DNA of 64,000 bases from Helopsaltes ochotensis (GCA_013400155.1 VXBM01000002.1:2501450-2565449); one strand, 5' to 3'; shown: positions 48,089 to 60,536, counted from the stretch's first letter. Notes: generated by a model from the sequence alone, not told the origin. Program-made: numbers and translations.

Positions 48089-49046
48089 GATCATAAAATT
48101 ATGTAATGGTTTGGGTTTGAAGGGACCTTAAAGGTCATTCTGGTTCCAATTCCCCTGCTGTGAGCAGGGACACCTTTCACTAGACCAGGTTGTTCAATGT
48201 CCCAGGCAGCCTGGCCAGGGGTGGGCATCCACAACTTCTCTGGGCAAACTGCTGGTGCCTAACCACCCTCTCAGTAAAGGATTTCTTCTCAATATATAAT
48301 CTAAACCTACTTTCTTCCGGTTTGAAGCCATTCCCCCTTGTCCTGTCACTCCATGCTCTTGTAAAAAGTCTTTCTCCTGCTCCCTGAAGCCTTCTCTTTT
48401 CCAGGCTGAACAATCCTCGTTCTCCCTGCTTTTTCTCATGGGAGAGGTGCTCCATCCCTTTGATCATCTTGGTGGCCTCCTCTGGGCTCTCACTCTGCTG
48501 GTCCATGTCCTTCCTGTGCTGGAGGCCCCAGGGCTGGATGCAGCACTGCAGGTGGGGTCTCACAGAGCAGAGGGGCTGAATCCCCTCCCTCCCCTGCTGC
48601 CCATGGTGCTTTGGATGCAGCTCAGGACACATTTGGCTTTTGGGGCTGCAAGGGCGCATGGCTGGGTCATGTTCAGTCTCTCACTCGCCAGGACCCCCGA
48701 GTCCTTCTTGTCCGGGCTGCCCTTGATCTGTTCACCCCAGCCTGTGCTGATACTGGGGCTTGCCTGGACACAGGTGCAGCACCAGCTCTTGGTGTTGTTA
48801 AACCACATCACATTCACATGGTCCCACTTCTTCAGCTTGTCCAGGTCCCTCTGGATAGCCCCATCCCTCACATTTGTCAGCTGCACCTCTCAGCTTGGTG
48901 TCACCTGCAAACTTGCTGAGAGTGCACTCAATCCCTTTGTCTATTCCATCAATGAGGATATTAAATAAAACTGGTCCAAATACAGACCCCTGAGGGACCC
49001 CATTTGTCACTGATCCCTGTTGGGGCTCTGTGCTGCTGGCCACTAA
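48089..49046 (-). mobile_element. CR1 LINE, 5'-truncated, antisense to the window
   Basis: On the + strand the element begins with degenerate tail octamers and TGGTTTGGGTTTGAAGGGAC, and continues through GGGACACCTTTCACTAGACC, ATCCACAACTTCTCTGGGCA and CCATTCCCCCTTGTCCTGTC to GTCCAGGTCCCTCTGGATAG and CCCTGAGGGACCCCATTTGTC. This is the reverse complement of the 3' half of an avian CR1 (RT C-terminal part, then 3' UTR). It is about 960 bp and ends abruptly inside the RT domain, the usual 5' truncation. Similarity along its length is good, so it is one of the younger copies here. Several frames are broken and it cannot make a functional protein. Confidence 0.95.
48798..49043 (-). pseudogene. CR1 reverse transcriptase fragment with mutated catalytic motif
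   Basis: Reading leftward from 49043, the frame gives NGVPQGSVFGPVLFN (the conserved V-P-Q-G-S motif of non-LTR RTs), then DKGIECTLSKFAGDTKLRGA. The family motif at this point is F-A-D-D, whose aspartates bind catalytic metal. Here codon 48905-48903 is GGT (Gly) instead of GAT (Asp), giving F-A-G-D. This is one transition in an otherwise well-preserved motif. The N-terminal RT half and the endonuclease are absent through truncation. Confidence 0.9.
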
Positions 49047-50250
49047 GATGAATAGTGTTCTTGGTTGTTGCTTCTGTCAAAGTAAACTTATCTGTGTAAT
49101 GCAGACATTTGAATATATATAAATAGAATATATATATATTGAATATATAACTGTCATTGCAAACTGTCTTTTGGAATTTCCCATAAAGGTTTGATTACGA
49201 CAGCCAGAGTTGAGATTGCTTTCTGGATAGATGCTGTGCTTGAATGACTTTGGAGGAGAAAAAAAAAAGCCCTGTCTTGAAATGTTCTAAAAGTATGAAC
49301 AGGAAACGCATACTTTTCACTCTAATTCCTTCAATGAGCTTAATGTAAAAATAACCTGCCATTGCTGTAAGGTTAATGGTGCAGGCAATTTTCACTGGAG
49401 CTGGGCTGACTATGGCAATTCCCTTTCATTCCCTTTCTCCAAGGCCATGTGGTGTTTCCCAAAGCAGAGTATTGAGAAATGCAAAGCTGTGTGGATGCAC
49501 ATCTACATGTGAAAGCCGGAATGTTTACTTTACAAGTAATTGAAATGCATGAAAGAATAAATATGCATTTTCTTAGTGTATAGTTGCATCTGCCATAGCA
49601 AGCCGATCCTTAGTACCTAAACAACGAGCTTGTTTTAGGAAAATGAGAAGTGTAACTATCCTAACATCCTGAGCCCCTGTCTTTGTTCAAACCCTTAGTA
49701 ATGTTTCCTCAAAGCTTCCTCCAGAGTGCTTCCAACTTCTTTGATTATTCCTGCAACTGTAACTGAGAAATGACCAAGCTGTTCAAGCCACCTTCAGAAA
49801 GGCGTGGAATCCAGCCCCTTGTATGTATTACAGCCAGCAAATTAAAAAACCAATAGATTCCAGTTTGTTACCAATTACATGTTTACAAAATGCTTTCTTA
49901 GTGCTTTGGCATGTATGGCATGAAGAAAGATGAGCCATTGCTGTTTTTCTTTCCAGAGCATTTCTTTATGCACATTTCTCCTCCTATAGGATTACAAGCT
50001 GGCAGAATAATGCCTGGCAGGAATTGATAAAGAATTGCAACATGAATCCCTGCAGGGCACATTGGGGCAAGTTTGTTATAGGAACAGTCTTCCTCTGTTT
50101 ACATGAACAAAAGCTGGGTTTGACAGTTTCACTGATCAGCAGCTTTGGGAGTGTGTGAACTCACTGTTGTTCAGTGCGGCTTTTTCTACAGCTTTCTCTA
50201 CAGTAGCAACAATCTCTCTTTTCAAAGTGGTCTCTTTCAGAGTGTTGTCA
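49047..50250. other. Non-coding DNA with a TA-rich patch
   Basis: Contains an AT/TA-rich low-complexity patch at about 49111-49150 next to the CR1 truncation point. No gene or RNA is recognised. The section at 49.90-50.06 kb is complex, non-repetitive sequence of the kind often conserved, but conservation cannot be judged here. Confidence 0.5.
49111..49150. repeat. TA-rich low-complexity tract
   Basis: Repeated GAATATATAT/AAATAGAATATATA words over about 40 bp. Confidence 0.85.
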
Positions 50251-50312
50251 GCCTGGGTTGGGCCAGGTAATGCTTGAGGTCCCCTTCTAACCTGGTATTC
50301 TGTAATCCTCTC
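50251..50312 (+). mobile_element. Short CR1 3' end remnant
   Basis: GCCTGGGTTGGGCCAGGTAA, then TGCTTGAGGTCCCCTTCTAA and CCTGGTATTCTGTAATCC match the CR1 3' terminus pattern ('ggatgcttgaggtcccttccaacctggtattctgtgattct'). Only about 60 bp are recognisable. Confidence 0.6.
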
Positions 50313-53300
50313 TGCTCTGCAGTACTTTCCAATGCAGAGTTTATAGAGGGTATCACTGATCACGACTGGACTTTGTTTGCCTTGTACATTGATGTGTAAA
50401 TGAGAACAAGTGAAGAACGTGAGTATTGGGGGAAAGCATGTGGTGATTGTAGCTTAGTTTTGCTCTAAGATTTACTTCCACAATTATTGGCTAACAGTCC
50501 ATTTAAAATGAAGTTCTGCTCTGAGTGAAAGCAGCTTATATCCATGTTGGAGCTGGTATAGATAAAATTCCATTGGGAACTTGTGTTAGGGCTAAATTGC
50601 AGCCACATTTACCTTTATCCCTGAGTAGGGGAAATTATCTGTTTCAATCTTAATAGCGTCTCAAAACTCAGTCAGACTGATGAATCTGAACATGCTATTT
50701 CATGTTGAAAGAATGCATTTTATTTTCTAGAGATTTTAGTCCAGGTTTCAGCAAAGACACTGTATAGCACTTGTTTCTAAAAGTGATGTTGCACTTGCTG
50801 TGATCATGGTATTCATGGAAGTTGCAAACAAGAGAAGAGTCATTCATTCACTTTTAGATGGTGCTTTCCTTCTTCTGAACCTGCCAGAAAAGCCCTGTTC
50901 TGTAGCAGTGCTCCCTGACTTCAATAACATCTGACAGATTCTTTAAACATACTGGTACCTTTGCATTGCATATTTCCTTTTAGTGATTTTGTATTTGTGC
51001 TGTACCACTGGACCTAAAGAAGTATAATAGCAGGTTTAGGTGATTTTTCTTCCCCTTTCCTTTTTCCATTTTCCTTTGCTGTTCCATTTTATTTCTTGTT
51101 TCTTGTTATAGGGTGTGACCATACAGAAAATTATCCTCTCAGAGGAAAAACAGAATTCCATCACAACAAAAATTTGTAAGGCTGCTGTAGCTATCCCTGA
51201 TTGTTATGCTAAAACTGATAATTTTCCTAACCATATGCTGGGAAAATTTGCATCAAAATAAATGAGAGTGCCACAGCATTTTCCGTGATAGTATGGTTAA
51301 ACTTTAAGTCCAAATTAAAAAGGCCTTTAATCTATCATTCAGCTTCTTGCTATTTGCTTTTCCTGCTACACCCACTTTCGACACTTGGAATTATGATTAA
51401 ACAAAGAAGTAGCAGAATCAGTTGCAGCCAGAGATTCTTGTGTGCCCCTTCTTTTGCCTTGACTTCCTCTAATTTGTTGCTGACGCTCTCTGTGAGAACA
51501 ATTGTTATGGAAGTGGCTTCAGGTTACCACTTCTTCAAAAAATTACTGCTACTTCTAAAAGTCCTGGTTGCAAGAGCAATATATGTGAAGTACGTGCAGT
51601 TTCTGTTTTGCAAGTGCTGCAGTTTTGAACAGCTTGACTGTGCTGAGAAGGAGAAGGCGGCACAGCGAGGCAACTGCCAGTTCAATTTACAGTATTCAGT
51701 TCAAAAGCTTCATCTCCCAAAGATGGGTAACCATGGGTCCCAGTCAGTGTTTGCACTCTTGCTTTTCATGTGTTTCTACAGTCATCTACCAACAGCATCT
51801 TTCATTAAAAAAGCTATAAATTCAGCTCTACAACAAGTCTTTGTGGAAGAAGAGTTTTACTCCTTCCCGAGTACCTGTTGTAAAGCGAGTTTGACCAGGC
51901 AGTACAGTCATAAAGTGAGATTGTAATTTCCAGGTGACTTCCACAGGGCTGTGAAGTACATGTTGGATGGCTTTTCCATCCATCTGCTCCAGTCTCAGTT
52001 ACTCCCTGGGCTGCAGAGCTGCAGAGGGACCAAGGAGATGACAGAGCACTGTTCAGTCAGCCAGAGTTCTCCTGCCTCTGGACCTACAGGCACAACCCAA
52101 AATGTTTCTCAGACTCAGAAGCAATTTCTTACAAAGGACAGGAGATTGAAAATGTCAGGAGAGCTTCTCAAAATACAGAAATACACTCTGTAAATGGTAG
52201 ACAGTGCAAACAGCAAGCATTATTATAACATAGCAGTGCCTAGACAAAGTTTCCATTAACTACAAATTAACATCTAACAAAGGTTCTCTTAATTGTGTGA
52301 AAAATAGCTTTAGTCTTTGTTGCAAAGCCATTTCAGTGTCGTATCATAGCATTGTCAATGATTTAACCTCTGAGAACTAAATGGCCAGAAGGCTAAAAAC
52401 AAGAACCTAGTTGCTGGTGATTGTGAGACTGACATGAATTTGCTACATTATCAGGCGGCAAGCACTTGAGTATGGAATTGGCCTTTTTGTGTACAGAAAC
52501 AGACATATTTGCAGATGCTGGTTTAAGAAGCTGTTTTGAGAATGAGATTGAAAAGCAAAGAGGAAACCATACTCCTTTATGAATGGTCTGCTTTGACAGT
52601 TTCATATCTCTAAAGCCTTTCTTCTTTTCTGCTGAGCTAATTGGGATTTCATATAACCTAGTGTCATCATTTAACTTATAGGATATTCATTCTCTTTGGA
52701 CAATTATGCTATTGAAGCATGTTCTAATCAGCTGGTATTAGCCCTATTGTGTTGAGTATTAGCGGTAGAATGTGTGTGGGGTTTGGGGTGTGTGAAAAGG
52801 AGTCAGACTTTAAATGCCAAACCAGACCAAGAGCTATTCTTCTGGTACACACAACCAGGGATTTATCAACACTGCTGTTTTTTTAGATTGTGCATATGAC
52901 TCTTTTATACTTAACTACAAATAGAAAAGGCACGCAAGCACTGGCGTAACCTTAGTATGTTTTCAATACATATTAAAATTATCTGGCATTTGCTTAGGGA
53001 CTTCAAATTCTCCATTATTTGTGCAAAGAAAATGAATGATTTCGTAAGTCACACCAATTATAGAATTTAGTTCAAAACCAGGTTTTAAGATATTTATTCA
53101 GTTGTAAACCATTTAAGTTCTGACAAGTCTATGAACTGTGGGGACACAGTTTTTTAAAAGTTCTAACAATATTCTTTAATTTATGACTTTGAAAATTTGA
53201 TAATATATGCTTCATTTAGTATTGCTTAGATGCAGATAAAAGTGTTTATGTGTGTAGGTTACTGTGAACCTGGTTAAAGCTGCATTAGATAGATCTTTAT

Positions 53301-54548
53301 ATGACTTTCAAAACCTATCCATTTGCGCTGAAATATTCCATTCATTTCATTGCCTAAAATTTATATTTTGGAAAGGCTAAGCCAGACTTTGAGGATCTGT
53401 TGATTATTTGGTTTGAGATGATTATGCATTCTCTTATTTGAACAACTCTGAAGTCATAAACTGAAGTACCACCTGTAAAGAATCATTTCCCAATGAGAGT
53501 CATAACAAATTGGCTTCGATCTGCCTGATCTGTGAGCGTGTGGAATCTGACTTCCGAGTGTTTGCAGCAGAGTTGTTTTCTTTATTTTGCTGAGCTCATT
53601 CTTGTGCACCTAGGAAAGGATGTCCTTTGTACGCACGTACCCTAATTAACTTTGCAGTGAGCTGGCTGGCCAGCCAAGGTCAAGGTTAAGATGGGGAGCT
53701 TTTACAGCTCTGCAAGATCATTCATCCAGACTTCAGAGCAAGCAGAATAGAGAATCCTTTCCTGCAGCTTGGCTGTAATTGTAGCACATGCTGTTAAATT
53801 AATTTCTTTACAGTATTTATACAGTAAACTATTGCAATAAAATCCCCAGTAATACAGCAGAATTGAGGGAAAGACTCTACTTTAATTCTAAATATCTGGA
53901 GGAAGCAGTAGGATTTTGATGATGCTGTTATTTAAATTAGATTACTGTGTCTAAATGGCGAAATGATTACTGTGCAGGACTGACAGATATGGAATGATAC
54001 TGTGGTTTCTCCTCAGGATCCTACAACTTAGGGGAAAGACAGAGGCAGATGATGGTACAGAAGGAGCAGCACAGGGAAACAAGGACACAGTGTTGGGCAG
54101 TCTGAGGGGAAGGCTCTCAACACACCTTCTGTCTAAGGCCTGCCAAGTTTTTGTAGACAAAGAAGTTAAGAAGACTTTTATTGCAGGCTTCTCTTTTCAA
54201 GAATGAAGGGGGCACAAAAATGCTGATGTGAAAACATAATGAACCTTAATAGAGGCTTGCATTTTAGCCAAATCAGGAGGGTAGAGCTGCTGTTTAAGTG
54301 TTTAAAAAGATCTGATTGATAGATTGAGGAAGCTGTCATGTAAGTGAAGGATGTGGAAATAAAGGCAAATTTTTTACCCTTCCTTTACTGAGAGTGAATT
54401 GCATGTTTTTAATACAGTGTTATGACACTCTCTAGTTGTCCTATACTTGCTACACATATATCTTTAAATGCATAGGAAATAAAAATGATACTTTATATTT
54501 TTGGAAAAATGCTTCATAATACGTTTAATTGAAGAGAAAGAACCCTGA
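50313..54548. other. Non-coding DNA
   Basis: AT-rich, with no recognised gene or transposon. It contains an unsupported 214-codon open frame at 51285-51926 (see findings) and, at 53.49-53.72 kb, a high-complexity section with a 12-bp palindrome and an SF-1/ERR-like half site. Confidence 0.5.
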
Positions 54549-54667
54549 ATAACAACAACAACCAAAAACTCAAACCAACAAACAAAAAAACCCACAAACA
54601 AGAAACCAACAAAGAAACAAAAAGCTAACAAACAAAACCAAAACCAAAAAAAAAGTCCAAACAAAAA
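54549..54667. repeat. A/C-rich low-complexity tract (CAAA/CCAAA-like)
   Basis: Nearly 120 bp made almost only of A and C (AACAACAACAACC, CAAACAAAAAAACCC, CAAAACCAAAACC), ending in A-runs. It looks like a degenerate (CAAA)n array. The aromatic-rich open frame on the other strand is a product of this composition. Confidence 0.85.
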
Positions 54668-57600
54668 TATATATGGGTTCAGAGTTCAGTTAAACCTGAC
54701 GTTTATAAAGCACTCTTGCTTTACAAAGACTACTTTGAGGAGCTTATAATAGCAGAGCTACTCAGATCATAGCATAGATGAAAGAGGTTATTCCACTGGG
54801 AGTCTTAAATTTAAACTAGTCATCTCTGGTTTGGCTTTTGAAATATGACAAGAGAATCAATGATTGCTGCTGTTAAGACTCTGAGGAAGCCTTTGGCTTG
54901 CTGACAGTCTAGATATTAACAATTTTGAAGTCTCTTCATACCAAGGGACTATTAAGATGAAGCAGTAGCTTTAAATTAAGTACCATAATTCCCTCAATTT
55001 ATCCTGAAGGAGAGAAGTAATTAGGCTTGTTTATCTGAGAGAAATGAAAGACCAAATTAGAGGGAATGCCCCTAAACTGACCCTGTGATTAAATTGAGTT
55101 TACCAGAGACTTCATCTTTTTCGGCATTTTAGCTCCCATTCTTTTAACCATGTTCCTCTTGGTGTTTAGACTGAAAAATGCCGAACCGTGAAGTTGTGTG
55201 GTTTCCTGTTAGCCAAGTCAATGATCCCATGCTTCAGAAATCATTCATTCTCTTTCCTTCTCTAAAGTCAGATACAACATTGTAGCAAAGATTTTGAACC
55301 GGGTTATGAAGAATAAAGGCAGCAGCCTTGTTTTGTTAATAGGGTGATGCTCCTCTGACTCTTCAGTTTCACCACATCCTTATTCTTTTCCTGCTTATTC
55401 CAGGTGAAAATAACATTTTGCTTTAATGGCCAGATCCATGAAGCTGCAAAACCTAAGGATTTTTATGACTGTAATGAATTAATTCCCAAATAGTAGGTTG
55501 TCAATAGAGTTGTCTTTTTAGCAGATTGCTACCTTTTACCTTGCTGCAGGGGCATTGAATTGAAGAATTTTGAATGCATCATGTGTAGGTCTTGCTAGCA
55601 CTTTAGGATCTCCGTCAGTTCATAGCACTATGATTTAGGGACAACTCTGCTGCAGTTAGTCCTAAAGATCACCAATGAGAAGGAAAGCAGGAGAAATTAT
55701 AAGGCATTGAAAGTCATTATTACTGAGGAAAACCCTTGTAAAACTATTTTTTTTAAGAGAGGGTTTCTGATTTCTCTACTGGCTATTTTTGTACCCATTG
55801 TTAAGTTTACTAAGTAACTAATTTCATTGATCTTTAAGAATAAAATTCACAAAGCCATTTAAAGAAACTGCTATGATAGCTTTTCCACATTTCCCTGATG
55901 AATACTTCACCCTTTCATTAGATTTCTTATGCTTCTATTTCTAGTTAGGGCATGCAACTCCTGCTGTATTTAAAGACCATTCAGTAGCATAGCTTCAAGC
56001 CAAGCAGTGGCCCTGTTTAAGACAAAATAGCTTTGTTGAAAGCTAACTCTGTCTTTACTATATGGTATCAGGGCTCTAGAGGAAGATAATTTTCGTGTGA
56101 GGAAGTAGAACCTTGGTGAAGGCATTAGGAGTAAATAACCCATTTTGGGAATTTATTTATTTTCATCTTCTCTACCACTTGTCCAAATGGTTTGAAATGT
56201 CTATTTTTTTTTCTCTTTCCTATTTAGGTTGTAAGCTGTTTGAGGCAAGCTTGATTCTCACAGTTTAATTAGATTTTTCAGTAATATAAATGCAAATAGC
56301 TTTATTGGTTCAAGTGTCCCACGAGGGGTAGGTATGTTTGTGTAGCTGCAGTGGTGGTGCTCCCCTCTGATGGCAGAATAAGATGATAATTGTAAAATGT
56401 GTTGTGTTTTACATGCTATATGCAGGAATTTACATATGTGTGCATGGGGACAAAATGGACTTGCTTTTTCATTTATATGAGGAAAACCATAGGGGAGGAG
56501 GCTCTGGATATCAGTCTGTAGAGGAGAAAATACTATTTCAGTGCATATTAGTGTGGTAAGTCCAGCTTCTTCCGATTCCTCTGCAGAGCTTCTCTCTTAG
56601 CTATTTGTCAAGCAGCCCCTGAGAAATGGCACTCTCATTTTCTCTCCAGCCAAAGGGGTTTTCTGCTTCTCTTTTTTTAGATAGAGAAAATGTCTATTTT
56701 TCTGTTAATAATTTTTGTTAATAATTTCCAGCTGGCAAAATCAGACAGATTGTAGGAACCTCCAAGTCTTATGGATATTAACAGAATATTTATACTGGGA
56801 CTTCCATGCTATTTCTGCAATTCACGTTAAATGGCCTTAACGTATGGAATTAATGCCTAGCTATTCTGGTTAAGTTAAGCACACCTCGGTTAAAGTGTAT
56901 TTCCATGTTCTGATGTTATTAACAGTAACATCTCACCCATCACAGTTTTCTTACATTACTGATGAGTTCATCAGTCACAAGTCCCGAAGGCTGAAGCAGG
57001 TTTCTTTGTAGCATCACAAAAGAATTTAAGGTCTGTAACTTTATACAACTTTGTAAATTTTTGCATTCTTTCGTGTTGGACTGTGGAGCTGCTGGAAGTC
57101 AAGCGAGTGAAGATGTTCAATATTAACACTGTACATGGCCCTGTGTAACCTTGCTCTGGAGCCTGCTCAGATAACTCCTGCAGTGACTCCTCAGGCAGTT
57201 TTGCAAGTCTACCCAGGCATATGGAGCTATTTTAGTATCTGCATGGGAAGTGCTAATAATCAGTGAGGGTTCAGTCCAACCCCATGGAATTAAGAAAGTG
57301 CTTGATTACTAAAGAGAGAGTTCCAACTTATGTAAACTTATTTTATGCAGTGTGACTGCAAGTCTCACACATTTCTCTTTTGTTAAATCATGACACTTGG
57401 AATTAGACAAGTCCTAGAGGAAGGGAACATTTTCATCATATAAGAAACTGTTGGCCTGTCTCTGACTCTTCTGTTTAATGGGCTTTTCAGTGTCTTTAGA
57501 GGGGTTTGTCATTGGCTTTACTAAATATATTTTCACAAACACTGTAATTTCGCATCTTACTATTTTTCAAGTGCTTGTAGAATACAAACTGTTGAATCAA

Positions 57601-59566
57601 TGTAAAATTCTTACCAAGGGCAATGAAATCAACATTATATGATAATTTCTATCTAGTGCAAAAATGCTGTTTTGTTGGCAATAGAACATAAAAGGGAAAA
57701 TAATGTGAAACTGAAGAGAGCTGAAGAACTCTGGTCCTTCTCAGAAGATAGATTTTGCAGGCAGCACTGTAGTTAGTTTTTGAAGCTTATATAATCCCAC
57801 ATGAAGCTGTCACTCACCAGCAGTCCCTGGAGAACTTCTCCCATGCCAGCCTTTGAAACTATATTAGCAGCCTGCACCTTTCACGGAAGTTTCTGAGGTT
57901 CCTAGTAAAAAGTAATGCTGACTTCCTTCAGTGCTGGTATTAAAAATTTCTTTAGCCTAGAGATACCAAGTGGAAATTGAAGATGCTCAAAAAGAGGTAT
58001 GGCTTGACATCAGACAGATTTAGTGCAAAGTAAAAGTAACTTAGTATCTGTACAGGAAGAGATATTGTAACTGGCTATTTGGAACTTCTAGAATCTTGGA
58101 TCAGGATCCTCCAAGCATTTATTACATTTAATAATCAACACCAATATCACAGATTAGCTTTTTGGCTTTGGGAAAGGGAAGGTGAACTCAGCTGTTAAGA
58201 AGTGCTGAGAAAGTGTTTCATGTGTGTTTGATACCAGCAGACCACAGTTCCCCTCAATAGGCAAGGGAGTAAACAGAGCTGAACAGGTTCTTGGGCAGGT
58301 TAAGGATGTGTCTTAAAAACTGTTTGCAAACAAATTCTCTTCATCTGAAAGCTTTTAATTTGTTGCAGAAAGTGACTGGGTGGGAGAATTAACTCTTTCT
58401 TAAACAGTCATTTATTTTGGTGATGTTTCCTATTAATCTTTTTAGCAGAAAAACAGCTAAAGCACTGCCAAGAAAGCAAAGAGCTTAATTTATGTATTTG
58501 TAAACCTTTTCTATGTCCTGTCTTGAGGCTGCATTGTCACTAAGACGCAGTTATATTACCACCACAGAACAATTTTTATCCACAAACTGAATAGAGAGCA
58601 TGAAGAACAGGGAAATCAAGAGAAAATGAACATAAAAACTACAAACTGGATGCTTACTTGTGGATCAGTAGTGAAGGAGAGTCATACATGGTGCTTGAAC
58701 CTGTATTGCATCCCGTGCTTTCTGTATTAGCCAAGCCATGGTGTGGTGGCGTGGTGCCAAATATGTCATTTTCCCATCACCTCAGTGTTTTCTCAATCAG
58801 TAGGGAATCCCCAGTTTATTTACTCTGAAAGATCTCACCTTCCTTCCCAATTAATGCCAAAGGGGTGGAGTTGGAACTGAACAGATTATGATGTTCTTTA
58901 ACATTGTATATCCTCAGGGCTTTCATTATACATAGGTGTTAACTGATTTCATGTTCCTGAGAATTTTACCCAGAATTAGTGTTTCATTTTGTGGCAATAA
59001 TTACGTAATGGTATAAAAACCCATCATTTAAACTCCTAAGCTGTCAACTCTGTGACTTTCATACAAATTCAGAAGTTAGTTAGTTAGTTATGTGGTGTAC
59101 AAAGACAGTTTTGTTTTAGACACAGTATGTCCTCTTAGCTGGAGAGGATGGTTTGCCAAGAAATGAAATAAAGGGAAAGATGCATGTGGTGCTGAGGAGG
59201 AGAGTAGGAGTCCTATAAAACGTCTAACTTAGTTATATTTATGATTTTTTAACACAATCAAAAATAACTCTTCACTTTCTGGGTGAGGCAAAGTGTGTGT
59301 TCCATTACTGCAAACTCACATTCTGCGGCAAGCTAAGATTTATGCACATCAAAACATACAAAGATGTCTGTCCTGGTGTTCCTTAAAGCCAGCCAAAAAC
59401 GAGTTTTGCATGGAAGTCAGGGTGTGATGTTTGGGCAGAAGTTCAAGGGTCAGATCCATCCCACATCCATGTGCAGAAATGCCTTGGTCTTGTCAAGTCC
59501 ACCCAGATCCAGCCAGCACCGCCCTGCTCGGAGCAGCTGTGTCTCTCTTGGACACAAGGTGCACAA
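54668..59566. other. Non-coding DNA
   Basis: AT-rich DNA without recognised genes, RNA genes or transposons. A short AGTT tetranucleotide array sits at 59072-59091. The doubled GTTAATAATTT word at about 56.7 kb is a trivial duplication. Confidence 0.5.
59072..59091. repeat. AGTT tetranucleotide microsatellite
   Basis: About 4.5 copies of AGTT (AAGTTAGTTAGTTAGTTA). Confidence 0.9.
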
Positions 59567-59634
59567 GGCCAGTTGCTAATTAGAGCACTGGTCCTTCTAA
59601 CAGTGACTCGCATGATCCCTGCGAGTTTGAGTCC
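59567..59634 (+). other. tRNA-like fragment (possible SINE head or tRNA pseudogene)
   Basis: GGCCAGTTGC at the start, an A-box-like TTAGAGCACTGGT, a CCTTCTAAC anticodon-loop-like segment and a B-box-like GCGAGTTTGAGTCC occur in the right order over about 68 bp. The layout recalls the GGCC..TTAGCTC...GGTTAGAGC head of tRNA-Ile. The 5' and 3' ends do not pair into a clean acceptor stem and no CCA or poly-T terminator is clear, so it is not a functional tRNA. It lies about 160 bp upstream of a CR1. A chance match is possible. Confidence 0.3.
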
Positions 59635-59794
59635 ACAATTAAATAACAGTTTAGCTAAACGTTTGCATACAGTTCAAAACATGGTTTAGTGTGCAGCATA
59701 AAAAGATAGTTCAGCTTTGGAAACTCCGTGTCGTTTAGTTAGAGAGCGTGGTCTGTCAGGAATTGGCATGGCAAACCAGGGAAGTCTGTACTGC

Positions 59795-60536
59795 TGAGGC
59801 CACTCCTCAGGAATCACAGACCATGGAGACAAGAGAGAAAGTCTGGAGAAAGGAAGACTTAACCTTGGTGTAGGAAGATTGGGTTAGAGATCATTTAGGC
59901 AAACATGACACCCACAAATCCATGGGCTCCAATGGGATGCTGATGAGTTCTGAGGGAGCTATGGAATGTTATTGCTGTCATTCCACATCATCTTTGTCAC
60001 GGAGAAAAGGAGAGCCTGGGGGCTGGAGGAAAGTGAATGTCATTCCAGTCTTCAATAAGGCAGGGAAAAAATCCCTACCCAGAAACCTACAGGCCAGTCA
60101 GCCTCACCTCTGTCCCTGGAAAGGTGCTAACAGCACATCCTGGATGTCATTTCTGAGTGGGGGCAGAAGGAATTATGAGGAGTGTTCCATGTACATGCAC
60201 CAAGGGGAAAGTCATGTTTGTCTAATCTCATGGCTTTCTGTGATGGCTTGACTGGCTGGGTGGATGAGGAGAGAGCAGTGGGTGTTGTCTCGACTTCAGC
60301 AAGGCATTTGTAACTCTCTCCCATAACATACTTTTAGCCCAGGAAGTGTGGGTTAGATGAGTGGCAGTGAGGGGGATTGGGGAGTGGCTGAAGGGCAGAG
60401 CACAGCGGTTGTGATCGGCAGGAAAGTCTGGTTGGAGGCCTGTGTTGGAGCCAGCAGTGTCCCCAGGGGTCAGTGCCAATGGGATCCTGGGGAGTGTTGC
60501 CCTGATTTTTGCAGCCTTTCTGATGTGTTTCTTAGC
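59795..60536 (+). mobile_element. CR1 LINE, 5' portion (RT region) of an interrupted copy
   Basis: AAGTCTGGAGAAAGGAAGAC, then GATTGGGTTAGAGATCATTT, CACCCACAAATCCATGGGCTC, AGGCCAGTCAGCCTCACCTC and GACTGGCTGGGTGGATGAGG follow the sense CR1 ORF2 across the first half of the RT. The copy is diverged and broken by indels. It stops at 60536, where a different sequence begins, and CR1 resumes at about 60835 with its 3' UTR. Some 0.5 kb or more of RT, including the F/YADD motif, is missing, so a deletion accompanied or followed the interruption. Confidence 0.92.
59900..60536 (+). pseudogene. Decayed CR1 reverse transcriptase N-terminal half
   Basis: Fragments appear in different frames. GWRKVNVIPVFNKAGKK (about 60020-60068) equals the RT 'W..a.V.PifKKG.k' segment. 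GESHVCLISW and the following GLTGWVDEE-like stretch correspond to 'G.SCLtNLia...glvDeg.avDvVYLDFSKAFD'. GASSVPRGQ corresponds to 'tSGVPQGSv' with Q-to-R. At least three frame changes separate these pieces, so no protein can be made. Confidence 0.8.

Noticed and set aside
48438..48968. 176-codon plus-strand open frame
   Set aside because: Antisense to the minus-strand CR1 element, so an artefact of repeat sequence.
54464..54664. Aromatic-rich minus-strand frame
   Set aside because: Produced by the A/C-rich low-complexity tract.
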